Program-made: the position numbers and the translations under genes | Part shown: positions 8,430 to 18,107 of the stretch, piece after piece | Numbering within the stretch: the first letter of the stretch is position 1 | Layout: every line of letters begins with the position of its first letter | Assembly (NCBI RefSeq): GCF_039349365.1 | Contig: NZ_CP134977.1 | Span: forward strand, 324,413 to 388,412 | Length of the DNA stretch: 64,000 nucleotides | Direction of reading: 5' to 3' | Source: Buchnera aphidicola (Shivaphis celti) | GTDB taxonomy: Bacteria; Pseudomonadota; Gammaproteobacteria; Enterobacterales; Enterobacteriaceae | Notes under the pieces: generated by a model | The model's input: the letters and a program-made list of their open reading frames with translations, nothing else | Database searches by the model: none | Told to the model about the DNA's origin: nothing

Positions 8430-10775
8430 ATGAATTCTGAATGTTCTAAATATATTAAAATACCTATCTTGCCATTAAGAGATATCGTTATATATCCAAA
8501 TATCATAATACCATTATTTGTTGGTCGAAAAAAATCTATTCAATGTATAGAATATTCCATAAAAAAAGACAAACAAATCATGTTAGTTACACAAAAAAAA
8601 TCTACAATAGAAAATCCAGAAATACATCAATTATTTAATATTGGTACAATTTCAAAAATATTACAAATGTTTACACTACCAGATGGAACAATAAAGATTT
8701 TAGTAAAAGGATTAAAAAGAGCAAAAATTTATTCAATAAATGATCAGGGAAAGTTTTTAACTGGAGAAATTCAATACATTAATTCTTACACAGTAAACGA
8801 AAAAGAAAATAAGGTATTGATGAAATTAGCTATAGAAATATTTGAAAAATACTTAAGTTTTAACCAACAAATTCCTATGGAAATTGTAAATTCATTACAA
8901 GAAGTCAAAAACGCATCAAAATTATCTAATATAATATCGTCACATCTTTCTTTAAAATTATATGATAAACAAAAAATTTTAGAAATGTCTGATGTAAACA
9001 AAAAACTAGAATATTTAATTCTAACTTTAAAATCAGAAATTGATTTATTTGAAATTGAAAAGAAAATAAGACATCGAATACAAAATAACATGGAAAAAAA
9101 CCAAAAAGAATACTATTTAAATGAACAAATAAAAGCCATAAAAAAAGAATTAGGAGAAATAGATAACACAAAAAAAGAATACGAAGTACTAAAAAATAAA
9201 ATTCATACATTAAAACTACCAAAAACAGTACGAAAAAAAGCATTAGGAGAGTTAAAAAGACTGAAAATGATGTCTACAATATCTGCAGAAGCATCTGTAA
9301 TAAGAGGATATATTGAATGGATACTACAAATCCCATGGTCTATCAAAAGCAGAATAAAAAAAAATATCCAACAGGCAAAAAAAATATTAGATAAAGATCA
9401 TTTTGGTTTAAAAAAAGTAAAAAATAGGATATTAGAATACTTAGCTGTACAAACAAGAACTAAAAATAAAGCGAAAGGACCAATACTATGTTTAGTAGGA
9501 CCTCCAGGTGTAGGAAAAACTTCTTTAGGAAAATCTATTGCTAAAGCAACAGGAAGAAAATATACTAAAATGGCTCTTGGAGGTATAAGAGACGAAGCAG
9601 AAATTAGAGGACATCGTAAAACATATATTGGTTCCCTTCCAGGAAAAATTATGCAGAATATGGCTCAGGTCGGTGTAAAAAATCCATTATTTTTATTAGA
9701 TGAAATCGACAAAATATCTAATGATACTAGAGTAGATCCTACTTCTGCTTTACTTGAAGTGTTAGACCCTGAACAAAATAAAAATTTTAACGATCATTAC
9801 TTAGAATTAGATTATGACTTATCAGAAGTCATGTTTATTGCTACTGCTAATTCAACAAACATTCCCAATCCATTACTAGATAGAATGGAAATAATTTATG
9901 TTTCAAGTTATACTGAAGAAGAAAAATTTAATATAGCTAAAAATTACCTAAAACCTAAACAAATTAAAAGACATTCTCTAAAAAACGAAGAAATAAATAT
10001 TACAGATAACGTTCTAAAAAATATTATAAATTATTATACACGAGAGGCAGGAGTACGAAATTTAGAAAAAGAAATAGCAAAAATATGTAGAAAAGTAATA
10101 AAAAATATTGTTATGGATACTTCAATTAAAAATATTAATATTCATAGTAAAAATTTAAAAAAATACCTTGGTGTAAAAAAATTTTACTATGGTAAAATTC
10201 AAAATAAAAATCAAATTGGACAAGTCAATGGATTAGCATGGACAGAAATTGGAGGAGAATTATTAACAATCGAAACAGCATGTGTACCCGGTAAAGGAAA
10301 ATTAATTTATACAGGATCGTTGGGAGAAGTAATGCAAGAATCTATACAAACAGCACTTACTGTAGTACGATCACAGTCTGTTAGATTAAATATTCAATCT
10401 AACTTTTATGAAAAATATGATATACATGTACATATTCCAGAGGGAGCAACGCCAAAAGATGGACCAAGTGCAGGAATCGCAATATGTACAGCATTGGTAT
10501 CTATATTAACAAAAAATCCAGTAAAATTAGACATCGCGATGACAGGAGAAATTACATTAAATGGAAATGTCCTAACTATTGGAGGATTAAAAGAAAAATT
10601 GCTTGCAGCACACCGAGGGGGTGTAAAAACTATTATTATACCGTATAAAAATAAATACCATTTAACAGAAATATCTCAAAAAATACTACTGAAATTAAAT
10701 ATACATCCTGTAAAAAATATAAAAGAAGTGTTATTAATTGCTTTAAAAAATCCACCTTATAAAAATAACATATAA
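8430..10775 (+). CDS. lon: ATP-dependent protease La
   Basis: Soluble AAA+ serine protease for damaged and regulatory proteins; 781 residues, essentially full length. The N-terminal substrate-binding domain, coiled region, AAA+ module with Walker A GPPGVGKT and Walker B LFLLDEIDK, and C-terminal S16 protease domain are all present. The catalytic Ser is in GATPKDGPSAG and the Lys in GGLKEKLLAA. An AAGAG ribosome-binding site precedes the ATG. It is followed 111 bases later by mdlA; ppiD and hupB, found nearby in E. coli, are absent. Confidence 0.98.
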   Translation: MNSECSKYIKIPILPLRDIVIYPNIIIPLFVGRKKSIQCIEYSIKKDKQIMLVTQKKSTIENPEIHQLFNIGTISKILQMFTLPDGTIKILVKGLKRAKIYSINDQGKFLTGEIQYINSYTVNEKENKVLMKLAIEIFEKYLSFNQQIPMEIVNSLQEVKNASKLSNIISSHLSLKLYDKQKILEMSDVNKKLEYLILTLKSEIDLFEIEKKIRHRIQNNMEKNQKEYYLNEQIKAIKKELGEIDNTKKEYEVLKNKIHTLKLPKTVRKKALGELKRLKMMSTISAEASVIRGYIEWILQIPWSIKSRIKKNIQQAKKILDKDHFGLKKVKNRILEYLAVQTRTKNKAKGPILCLVGPPGVGKTSLGKSIAKATGRKYTKMALGGIRDEAEIRGHRKTYIGSLPGKIMQNMAQVGVKNPLFLLDEIDKISNDTRVDPTSALLEVLDPEQNKNFNDHYLELDYDLSEVMFIATANSTNIPNPLLDRMEIIYVSSYTEEEKFNIAKNYLKPKQIKRHSLKNEEINITDNVLKNIINYYTREAGVRNLEKEIAKICRKVIKNIVMDTSIKNINIHSKNLKKYLGVKKFYYGKIQNKNQIGQVNGLAWTEIGGELLTIETACVPGKGKLIYTGSLGEVMQESIQTALTVVRSQSVRLNIQSNFYEKYDIHVHIPEGATPKDGPSAGIAICTALVSILTKNPVKLDIAMTGEITLNGNVLTIGGLKEKLLAAHRGGVKTIIIPYKNKYHLTEISQKILLKLNIHPVKNIKEVLLIALKNPPYKNNI

Positions 10776-10886
10776 AATTAAGCTAATAATATTCAAATAT
10801 TTTAAATATTTAATAAAATATTTACCTAGAAAATTGAATATAAAATTATATTAATAAAATTTTACATAAAAATATAAGGTAATTTT

Positions 10887-12608
10887 GTGCAATTATTTAA
10901 AAAAATTAGCTGGTATTTTCGAGCAGAATGGAAAAGATATACAGGATCTATATTTTTATTAATTATAATATCAATTTTACAATTACTCCCTCCCAAGATA
11001 ATTGGTATATTGATTGATCATGCTATGATAGAAAAAAAATATACATTGAAATCATTCTTATTAATTAGCAGTATGTTACTAATTGCTATCATAATATATA
11101 TTTTACGATATTTGTGGAGAATATTACTATTTGGTGCAGCATATAAATTATCAGTTATATTAAGAAAAAAAATATATAAATATCTAGTTAAAAAAAACAT
11201 CATATTTTATTCAACAAACCGTATTGGTGATTTAATGGCTAAATCAACTAATGACGTTGATAAAATAGTATTTTTTGCAGGAGAGGGAGTATTAACATTA
11301 ATAGATTCTCTTGTTACTGGATCTTCTGTAATTATCATGATGTTTACACAAATTAATTTCATATTAACAATAATATGTTTAATTCCTATGCCAATAATGA
11401 CTATTTTAATTATTTATTATGGTCAAAAATTATACTTATCTTTTCAGAAATCACAAAAAACATTTTCTAATTTAAATAATTATGTTCAAGAAAATACAAA
11501 AAATATATATATGATTAAAAATTTTGGATTAGAAAAATATATAATTAATCAATTTAAAAAAAATACTATACAGGCTAAATTAAAAAATATCCAACTATCA
11601 AAAATTGAAGCAAAATTCGAACCAATTATTTATTCAGCTATTATGTTTTCAAATTTTTTAGCAATTATAATTGGCAGTTATTTCGTTTGTAATAATTATA
11701 TTACTATTGGCAATCTGACAAGTTTTATAATGTATTTAGGATTAATGGTTTGGCCAATGTTAGCATTAGCTTGGATGTACAATATACTTGAAAGAGGAAA
11801 TGCTTCTTGGAATAGATTACAAAACATCATGAACAAAAATAATTTCTTTATAGATAAAAAAGAAAATATAATAAAAAAAAAAAAAGATATTTATTTTCAA
11901 ATTAAAAAATTTAATTATGAAAATAGTAAAAAATCAATTATAAAAAATATATTTATTAAAATTGATTTTAACAAAACTATTGGTTTATGTGGACCTACAG
12001 GAAGTGGGAAAAGCACAATAATTAATTTATTACAAAGAAACTTAGAATGTACAGAAGGAACCATTTTATACAATAACACACCAATTAATCATTATAAAAT
12101 TTCAGATTGGAGAAAAAACATCTCTGTTGTCAATCAATCTACATTTTTATTTTCAGATACTATTAAAAATAATATCACATTGGGAAAAAAACATGCAACA
12201 AAAAAAGAAATCGAATACGTTACTAAAATAACTAATATACATCACGAAATTATGCATTTTCCTCAACAATATAACACAAAAATAGGGAAAGAAGGTGAGA
12301 ATCTATCAGGAGGGCAAAAACAAAGGATCTCAATAGCACGATCTTTATTATATAATAAAGAAATTCTAGTTTTAGACAATGCATTATCTGCAATAGATAA
12401 AATAAATCAAATAAAAATATTTAAAAATATTAATTTGTGGAAAAAAAAAAAACATACCATCATTATAGTAACACATGCATTATATATATTAAATCAATTA
12501 AAAGAAATAATTATTATTAATGATGGAAAAGTTGAAAATATTGGAACGCACGATCAATTACTAAAATACAATCATTGGTATAAAAACATGTGCAAACAAC
12601 AAAAATAA
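10887..12608 (+). CDS. mdlA: ABC exporter half-transporter MdlA
   Basis: Half-size ABC exporter (573 residues), probably forming a heterodimer with MdlB; substrate unknown. Six membrane helices occupy about residues 15-310, and the nucleotide-binding domain follows. Walker A is GPTGSGKST and the signature is a canonical LSGGQ, but the residue after the Walker B aspartate is Asn (LVLDNALSA), where a catalytic Glu or Asp is usual. The start is GTG at 10887, preceded by AAGG. An A13 run at 11873-11885 lies in the coding region and remains in frame. Confidence 0.94.
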   Translation: MQLFKKISWYFRAEWKRYTGSIFLLIIISILQLLPPKIIGILIDHAMIEKKYTLKSFLLISSMLLIAIIIYILRYLWRILLFGAAYKLSVILRKKIYKYLVKKNIIFYSTNRIGDLMAKSTNDVDKIVFFAGEGVLTLIDSLVTGSSVIIMMFTQINFILTIICLIPMPIMTILIIYYGQKLYLSFQKSQKTFSNLNNYVQENTKNIYMIKNFGLEKYIINQFKKNTIQAKLKNIQLSKIEAKFEPIIYSAIMFSNFLAIIIGSYFVCNNYITIGNLTSFIMYLGLMVWPMLALAWMYNILERGNASWNRLQNIMNKNNFFIDKKENIIKKKKDIYFQIKKFNYENSKKSIIKNIFIKIDFNKTIGLCGPTGSGKSTIINLLQRNLECTEGTILYNNTPINHYKISDWRKNISVVNQSTFLFSDTIKNNITLGKKHATKKEIEYVTKITNIHHEIMHFPQQYNTKIGKEGENLSGGQKQRISIARSLLYNKEILVLDNALSAIDKINQIKIFKNINLWKKKKHTIIIVTHALYILNQLKEIIIINDGKVENIGTHDQLLKYNHWYKNMCKQQK

Positions 12609-12660
12609 ATTATATCATACAATTTTAATACGATTGCAAAAAAAAAAAAAAGGAAACAAT

Positions 12661-14391
12661 ATGGCTAATTTAATATTAGGTTGGCCAACACTAAAACGTT
12701 TATTATATTACGGAAAATTTTGGAAAAAAGAAATTTATACAGCATTTTTAATACTATTTTTTGCATCCATATTAGAAACAATTGGGCCATGTTTAATTAG
12801 TTATTTTATCAATCATATAGAAAAAATAAAACAGGTAAATAAAATATATCTATTATCCGTTTTATCTTTTTATTTTATATCACAAACAACATCCATTATA
12901 TTAAACTATTTACAAACAATATTATTTAACAAAATTGCTATTAAAATAATTCAAAAAATTAGAATAGAAGTTTTTACTTCATTAATATCAAAACCACTAT
13001 ACTTTTTTAATAAAACTCCGATAGGAGATATTATTTCAATTATTACAAATGATACAGAAATACTGAAAGAATTATATGACACAGTTCTAATAAATATTTT
13101 TAAAAATATCTCTTTAATTATTATTATGTTAATTACAATGTTTTTCTTACAATGGAAAATGGCAATTATTGCTACAACGTTATTTCCGATAGTCATAATA
13201 ATAATATTATTTTATCAATATTTTTGTATACCAAAATTAAGAAAAATACGCTCATTGCTAACAAAAATAAATCATGAATTCCATGAAATTATTAACGGAA
13301 TTCATATTATTCAACAATTTTCACAAGAAAAAAAATTTCTTCAAATAATTAAAAAATCTAATACATCGCATTATCAATTAAAAATAAATATTTTAAAAAT
13401 AGATAGTTTATTACTTCGACCATTAATAAATTTAATTTCCTCTGTGATACTATGTGGATTAATGAGTATTTTTATTACTACACCTATTAATATTATTCAT
13501 ATTGGAACAATATATGCCTTTATTAGTTACTTAAATCGAATAAATGAACCATTAATTATTATTACTACACAACAAACTATGTTGCAACAAGCAATAGTTT
13601 CAGGAGAAAGAATATTTCATTTGTTAGATTATCCAAAACAAAAATATGGAAATGACAACAGTAATCTTATAACAGGGAAGATTCAGTTTAAAAATCTTAA
13701 TTTTCAATATAATCAATATAGTAAAAAAATATTAAGCAACATTAATTTGACTATTCCATATCAAGAATTTACAGCGATTATTGGAGAAACAGGGAGTGGA
13801 AAAAGTACTCTAGTAAATTTAATTATGGGACACTATATCATTCAACAAGGAAATTTATTCATTGATAACCGAAAAATTTCTACACTGAGTTATCAGATAT
13901 TAAAAAAAAATATTTATATAGTACAACAAAATCCATGTATATTAAGCGGAACAATTTTATTCAATATTAGTTTAGGAAAAAATGTATCAGAAATAGAAGT
14001 ATGGAAGGTTTTAAAAAAAATAAAATTATATAATTTTGTTCAATCTTTAGAAAATAAAATACATACTTTTTTGCAATCAGGTTATGAGAATTTATCTATT
14101 GGACAAAAACAATTAATATCCATTGCACGAGTTTTAATAATTAAACCAAAAATTTTAATATTAGATGAATTCACTTCTAATATAGATCCTGAAATAGAAG
14201 ATATTATTCAAAAAATATTAATAAAAATAAAAAAAAACAGCACTATTATTATAATTGCCCATAAATTATCTACAATAAAATATGCTAAAAATATTATTAT
14301 TTTAAAAGATGGGAAAATTATTGAACAAGGAGGAAAAAAAAAATTATTAAATAATAGAAATAGTTACTACAAAAAATACTTACTTGAATAA
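12661..14391 (+). CDS. mdlB: ABC exporter half-transporter MdlB
   Basis: Second half-transporter, 576 residues from the chosen start. The ATG at 12661 has an AGGA sequence 7 bases upstream and aligns with the E. coli N-terminus (WPTLKRLL). A longer reading from 12634 runs through a 14-A tract and is less likely. Walker A is GETGSGKST and Walker B keeps its catalytic Glu (LILDEFTS), but the signature is degenerate, LSIGQ. This complements MdlA: the MdlB Walker motifs paired with the MdlA signature would form the one competent ATP site. Confidence 0.93.
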   Translation: MANLILGWPTLKRLLYYGKFWKKEIYTAFLILFFASILETIGPCLISYFINHIEKIKQVNKIYLLSVLSFYFISQTTSIILNYLQTILFNKIAIKIIQKIRIEVFTSLISKPLYFFNKTPIGDIISIITNDTEILKELYDTVLINIFKNISLIIIMLITMFFLQWKMAIIATTLFPIVIIIILFYQYFCIPKLRKIRSLLTKINHEFHEIINGIHIIQQFSQEKKFLQIIKKSNTSHYQLKINILKIDSLLLRPLINLISSVILCGLMSIFITTPINIIHIGTIYAFISYLNRINEPLIIITTQQTMLQQAIVSGERIFHLLDYPKQKYGNDNSNLITGKIQFKNLNFQYNQYSKKILSNINLTIPYQEFTAIIGETGSGKSTLVNLIMGHYIIQQGNLFIDNRKISTLSYQILKKNIYIVQQNPCILSGTILFNISLGKNVSEIEVWKVLKKIKLYNFVQSLENKIHTFLQSGYENLSIGQKQLISIARVLIIKPKILILDEFTSNIDPEIEDIIQKILIKIKKNSTIIIIAHKLSTIKYAKNIIILKDGKIIEQGGKKKLLNNRNSYYKKYLLE

Positions 14392-14400
14392 ATAGTAATC

Positions 14401-14513
14401 GTCTTTGTTAAGACAATAAATACCTGTTATATATTTAACCTAGCTGCTTCCTTCCAGACCTGACTAATTATTTAAATATATTAAAACAGTATTCAATAAT
14501 CATTAACAAAGAC
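14401..14513 (-). ncRNA. ffs: 4.5S RNA of the signal recognition particle
   Basis: On the minus strand the conserved SRP core AGGTCTGGAAGGAAGCAG is present, with the GGAA tetraloop and the asymmetric internal loop that binds Ffh. The outer ends, GTCTTTGTTAA and its exact complement TTAACAAAGAC at 14401-14411 and 14503-14513, form the terminal helix and define a 113-base RNA, like E. coli 4.5S (114). It is antisense to its neighbours mdlB and dnaX and serves co-translational membrane targeting to SecY. Confidence 0.93.
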
Positions 14514-14633
14514 ATTCAAATAATACATAATTATTATACAAAAAAACAAAAAAAAAAGATAGATAATAAAATATTTTATCTATTTTTAATTAATTAATAT
14601 ATTAAAATGATATAAATTGAGAAAATAAAATAC

Positions 14634-15722
14634 ATGAATTATATAATTTTAGCAAGAAAATTTCGACCTACTAGTTTTACTGATATGATTGGACAAAATC
14701 ATATTATTGAAATGATTAAAAATAGCTTTACATTAAATAAATTACATCAGTCATGGATATTCTCTGGTCCTCATGGAACAGGAAAAACTACCGCTGCAAG
14801 ATTACTAGCAAAAAGCTTAAATTGCAAAAACAGAAAAAATATGTATGCATGCAATAAATGCAATCATTGTTATGATATGCAAAATGGATGTTTTCCCGAT
14901 CTCATAGAAATAGATGCAGCTTCTAAAACTAAAGTAGAAGATATTAAAGAATTATTACAAACTGCAAAATATATTCCAATGAAAGGAAAATACAAAATAT
15001 ATCTTATTGATGAAATACATATGTTATCTAGACATAGTTTCCACTCTCTATTAAAAATACTTGAAGAACCTCCAGAATACATTAAATTTATTTTTATCAC
15101 GACAGAAATAAAAAAAATACCACCAACAATCTTATCCCGATGTATATACTTTCAATTTATAAAAATTAATGAAAAAAAAATACAAAACTATTTAAAAAGA
15201 ATATTAAACATAGAAAAAGTGTATTTTGAAGATGATGCATTAAAAATAATTTCACAAAATTCTGGAGGAAGTTTACGAGATGCATTAAATTTAACCGAAC
15301 AAGCACTGATATTAAGTAATCAAAAAATTACAAAAAAATGTATAATCAATATGTTTGGTATATTAGATAAAGAAAAAACTATTAAAATTATTATGTTAAT
15401 TTTAAAAAAAAATTCTAATAAATTAATGCATTATATCGAAAAAATATATTATTCAAATATAAATCTTGAAAATATATTAATAGAAATATTAAAAATATTT
15501 CATGAAATTGCAATAATACAACATACTACATTGCATTTAACAATGATAAAAAATTCAAATACAGAAACAATTATGAATCTTGCAAAATTAATCAGTTATA
15601 AAAATCTAACAAAATATTATCAAATTGTTTTAATGGGAAAAAAAACATTACATACTGCACCTACAATAAAAATAGGGGTAGAAATTATTTTATTAAATTT
15701 AATACATGCAATAGAAAAATAA
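14634..15722 (+). CDS. dnaX: DNA polymerase III clamp-loader subunit, gamma-length DnaX
   Basis: ATPase of the clamp loader; 362 residues. Walker A GPHGTGKT (about 45-52), a four-cysteine zinc module (CKN...CNKCNHC), Walker B LIDEIHML and SRC motif (LSRC) are all present. The protein ends after domain III, even shorter than E. coli gamma (431), with no tau domains IV-V that bind DnaB and Pol III alpha. As I recall, gamma-only DnaX is usual in Buchnera. It is followed by ybaB, as in E. coli. Confidence 0.95.
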   Translation: MNYIILARKFRPTSFTDMIGQNHIIEMIKNSFTLNKLHQSWIFSGPHGTGKTTAARLLAKSLNCKNRKNMYACNKCNHCYDMQNGCFPDLIEIDAASKTKVEDIKELLQTAKYIPMKGKYKIYLIDEIHMLSRHSFHSLLKILEEPPEYIKFIFITTEIKKIPPTILSRCIYFQFIKINEKKIQNYLKRILNIEKVYFEDDALKIISQNSGGSLRDALNLTEQALILSNQKITKKCIINMFGILDKEKTIKIIMLILKKNSNKLMHYIEKIYYSNINLENILIEILKIFHEIAIIQHTTLHLTMIKNSNTETIMNLAKLISYKNLTKYYQIVLMGKKTLHTAPTIKIGVEIILLNLIHAIEK

Positions 15723-15836
15723 ATTTATATTTCAACATAAATTATATTATAATGAAAATAAATTTCAATATAAAATAAATCACAATATTAAATATCATGA
15801 CAAAAAAATAAAATAAAATTTTTTAAAAGGAAAAAT

Positions 15837-16169
15837 ATGTTTAATAAAAACAATATTAGCGATTTAATGAAACAAGCACAAAAGATGCAAGAAGAAATGA
15901 AAAAAGCACAAAAAGAAATTTCCAATTTAACAGTTACAGGAGAATCAGGAGCAGGATTAATTAAAATTAATTTAAATGGAAAATACCATTGCACTAATTT
16001 AAAAATCGATGCCAATTTATTAAAAAAAGAAAAAAAAGAAATGTTAGAAGATTTAATTATTGCAGCATTTAATTCTGCTAATAAAAAAATACATGACGAA
16101 AAACAAAAAAAGATTTCTATTCTCAATCCTGATTTGCCATTTACAAAAAATACAAATTTAAAAAAATAA
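15837..16169 (+). CDS. ybaB: YbaB/EbfC nucleoid-associated protein
   Basis: Small DNA-binding protein of 110 residues that dimerises into a tweezer-like fold in homologues. The family pattern is clear: an N-terminal amphipathic helix with LMKQAQKMQEEMKKAQKE, then VTGESGAGLIKI, and a C-terminal helix with LEDLIIAAFN. An AAAAGGAAAA ribosome-binding site precedes the ATG. It lies between dnaX and htpG; recR, which separates them in E. coli, is absent. Confidence 0.93.
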   Translation: MFNKNNISDLMKQAQKMQEEMKKAQKEISNLTVTGESGAGLIKINLNGKYHCTNLKIDANLLKKEKKEMLEDLIIAAFNSANKKIHDEKQKKISILNPDLPFTKNTNLKK

Positions 16170-16207
16170 TGTTAATTATATAACAAGTCAACTAAAACGA
16201 GAACATA

Positions 16208-18097
16208 ATGAACAAAAAAATAGAAAAACATCAATTTCAATCTGAAATTAAACAACTATTACATTTAATGATACATTCTTTATATTCCAACAAAGAAATA
16301 TTTTTACGAGAACTGATATCCAATGCATCTGATGCAATTGACAAACTTCGTTTTAATTTATTATTGTCAAAAAATGAAATTAAAAAAAAAGAAAAAGAAT
16401 ACATTCGTATTATATTAAATAAATCAAAAAATACGATTACCATTTCAGATAATGGAATTGGGATGAATAAAATAGAAATAATTGAAAATTTGGGAACAAT
16501 AGCAAGATCTGGAACAAAAAAATTTTTAAAAAATTTATCACCAGATCAAATAAAAAATAATCAACTTATTGGAAAATTCGGTGTCGGTTTTTACTCTGCA
16601 TTTATGGTAGCAAAAGAAATAACAGTAAAAACAAGACATATGCAGGAAAATAATCCAGATAATAGTATTTTTTGGAGATCAAATGGTTCTGAAGAATATT
16701 TGATTAATACAATTTATAAAGAAGAACATGGAACAGAAGTAGAAATTTTATTAAAAGATAACGAAAAAGAATTTTTAGAAGAATGGAAAATACGTAATAT
16801 TATCAATAAATATTCTGATCATATTACTATTCCTATCGAAATACAAGAATATAACACAAAAAATAAAACATTTTCTTGGAAACAAATTAATAAAGCTAAA
16901 GCATTATGGACTTTCCAAAAATCGCAAATTACTAAAAAAGAGTATAAAGATTTTTATTATGATATTACGAAAGATACAAATGGTCCATTAGCATGGACAC
17001 ATAATCATATTGAAGGAACACAACCATATATCAATTTATTATACATTCCAAAAAAATCATCTTGGAATATATGGGAACAAGATAATAAAAATAATGGAAT
17101 AAAATTATATATTAAAAAAACTTATATTATGGACGATGCTAGTTGTTTTTTACCGAATTATTTAAGATTTATAAAAGGAATATTAGATGCTGAAAATTTA
17201 CCATTAAATATTTCAAGAGAAATATTACAAGAAAACAGTATTACAAAAAAAATAAAATTATCTTTAACAAAAAGAGTATTAAATTTATTACATATATTAT
17301 CAAATAAAAAAGAAAAAAAATATCAAATATTTTGGAAAGAATTTGGAACAATATTTAAAGAAGGAATTGCAGAAGATACAACTAACAGAGAAAAAATTGC
17401 TAATTTATTAAGATTTACATCGATGAAAAATAATTCTCATGAATCGATTCTATCATTAAATGAATATATAAAAAATATGCATGAAAATCAAGAAAAAATA
17501 TATTTTTTAATTGCAGAAAACTATGAATCAGCAAAAACCAGTCCACATTTAGAAATTTTTCAAAAAAACAACATTGATGTATTATTATTATCAAATCGTA
17601 TTGATGAATGGATGATGAATTATTTAACTGAATTTAAAAATAAAAAATTCCAATCAATTAATAAAATTGATAATGAATTTGAAAAAAAATTTAAAAAAAA
17701 TAATAAAAATTATAATGAAAATCCTGAAATAAAAAATTTTTTAGAAAACATACAGAATACGTTAAAAGAAAAAGTTGAAAAAGTAACAATAAGTGATCGA
17801 CTAATTCACAGTCCTGCTGCATTAATTGCAAATAAAAATACACTAAGTCCACATATGGCAAAATTATTCACAGCTGCCGGTCAAAAAGTTCCACCAGTAA
17901 AATATATATTAGAAATTAATATAGATCATGATTTAATAAAAAAAATTATGAATATACAAGATAAACATAATTTTAAAAATTGGATTAATTTATTATTTGA
18001 TCAATCCTTATTATCTGAACAAGGATCTTTAGATAACCCAAACCATTTTATAAAAAACATGAATAAATTACTAATCAATAACGAAAATATAAAATAA
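16208..18097 (+). CDS. htpG: Chaperone HtpG (Hsp90)
   Basis: Bacterial Hsp90, 629 residues, full length. The GHKL ATP-binding domain shows the NASDA, DNGIGM and GKFGVGFYSAF motifs, and the middle domain shows the ISREILQE region that contacts the ATP gamma-phosphate. The C-terminal dimerisation domain ends near the stop codon. It is followed by adk after only 10 bases, so the two are probably co-transcribed. No clear sigma-32 promoter was seen just upstream. Confidence 0.97.
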   Translation: MNKKIEKHQFQSEIKQLLHLMIHSLYSNKEIFLRELISNASDAIDKLRFNLLLSKNEIKKKEKEYIRIILNKSKNTITISDNGIGMNKIEIIENLGTIARSGTKKFLKNLSPDQIKNNQLIGKFGVGFYSAFMVAKEITVKTRHMQENNPDNSIFWRSNGSEEYLINTIYKEEHGTEVEILLKDNEKEFLEEWKIRNIINKYSDHITIPIEIQEYNTKNKTFSWKQINKAKALWTFQKSQITKKEYKDFYYDITKDTNGPLAWTHNHIEGTQPYINLLYIPKKSSWNIWEQDNKNNGIKLYIKKTYIMDDASCFLPNYLRFIKGILDAENLPLNISREILQENSITKKIKLSLTKRVLNLLHILSNKKEKKYQIFWKEFGTIFKEGIAEDTTNREKIANLLRFTSMKNNSHESILSLNEYIKNMHENQEKIYFLIAENYESAKTSPHLEIFQKNNIDVLLLSNRIDEWMMNYLTEFKNKKFQSINKIDNEFEKKFKKNNKNYNENPEIKNFLENIQNTLKEKVEKVTISDRLIHSPAALIANKNTLSPHMAKLFTAAGQKVPPVKYILEINIDHDLIKKIMNIQDKHNFKNWINLLFDQSLLSEQGSLDNPNHFIKNMNKLLINNENIK

Positions 18098-18107
18098 AAA
18101 TAATTTT

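Noticed and set aside
8786..9243. Long minus-strand frames inside lon
   Set aside because: Lon is intact and full length on the plus strand; antisense frames in AT-rich genes are common and these have only low-complexity composition.
12634..12660. Longer N-terminus for MdlB from ATG 12634
   Set aside because: The extension translates a slippery poly(A) run into lysines; the ATG at 12661 has an AGGA site and matches the family start.
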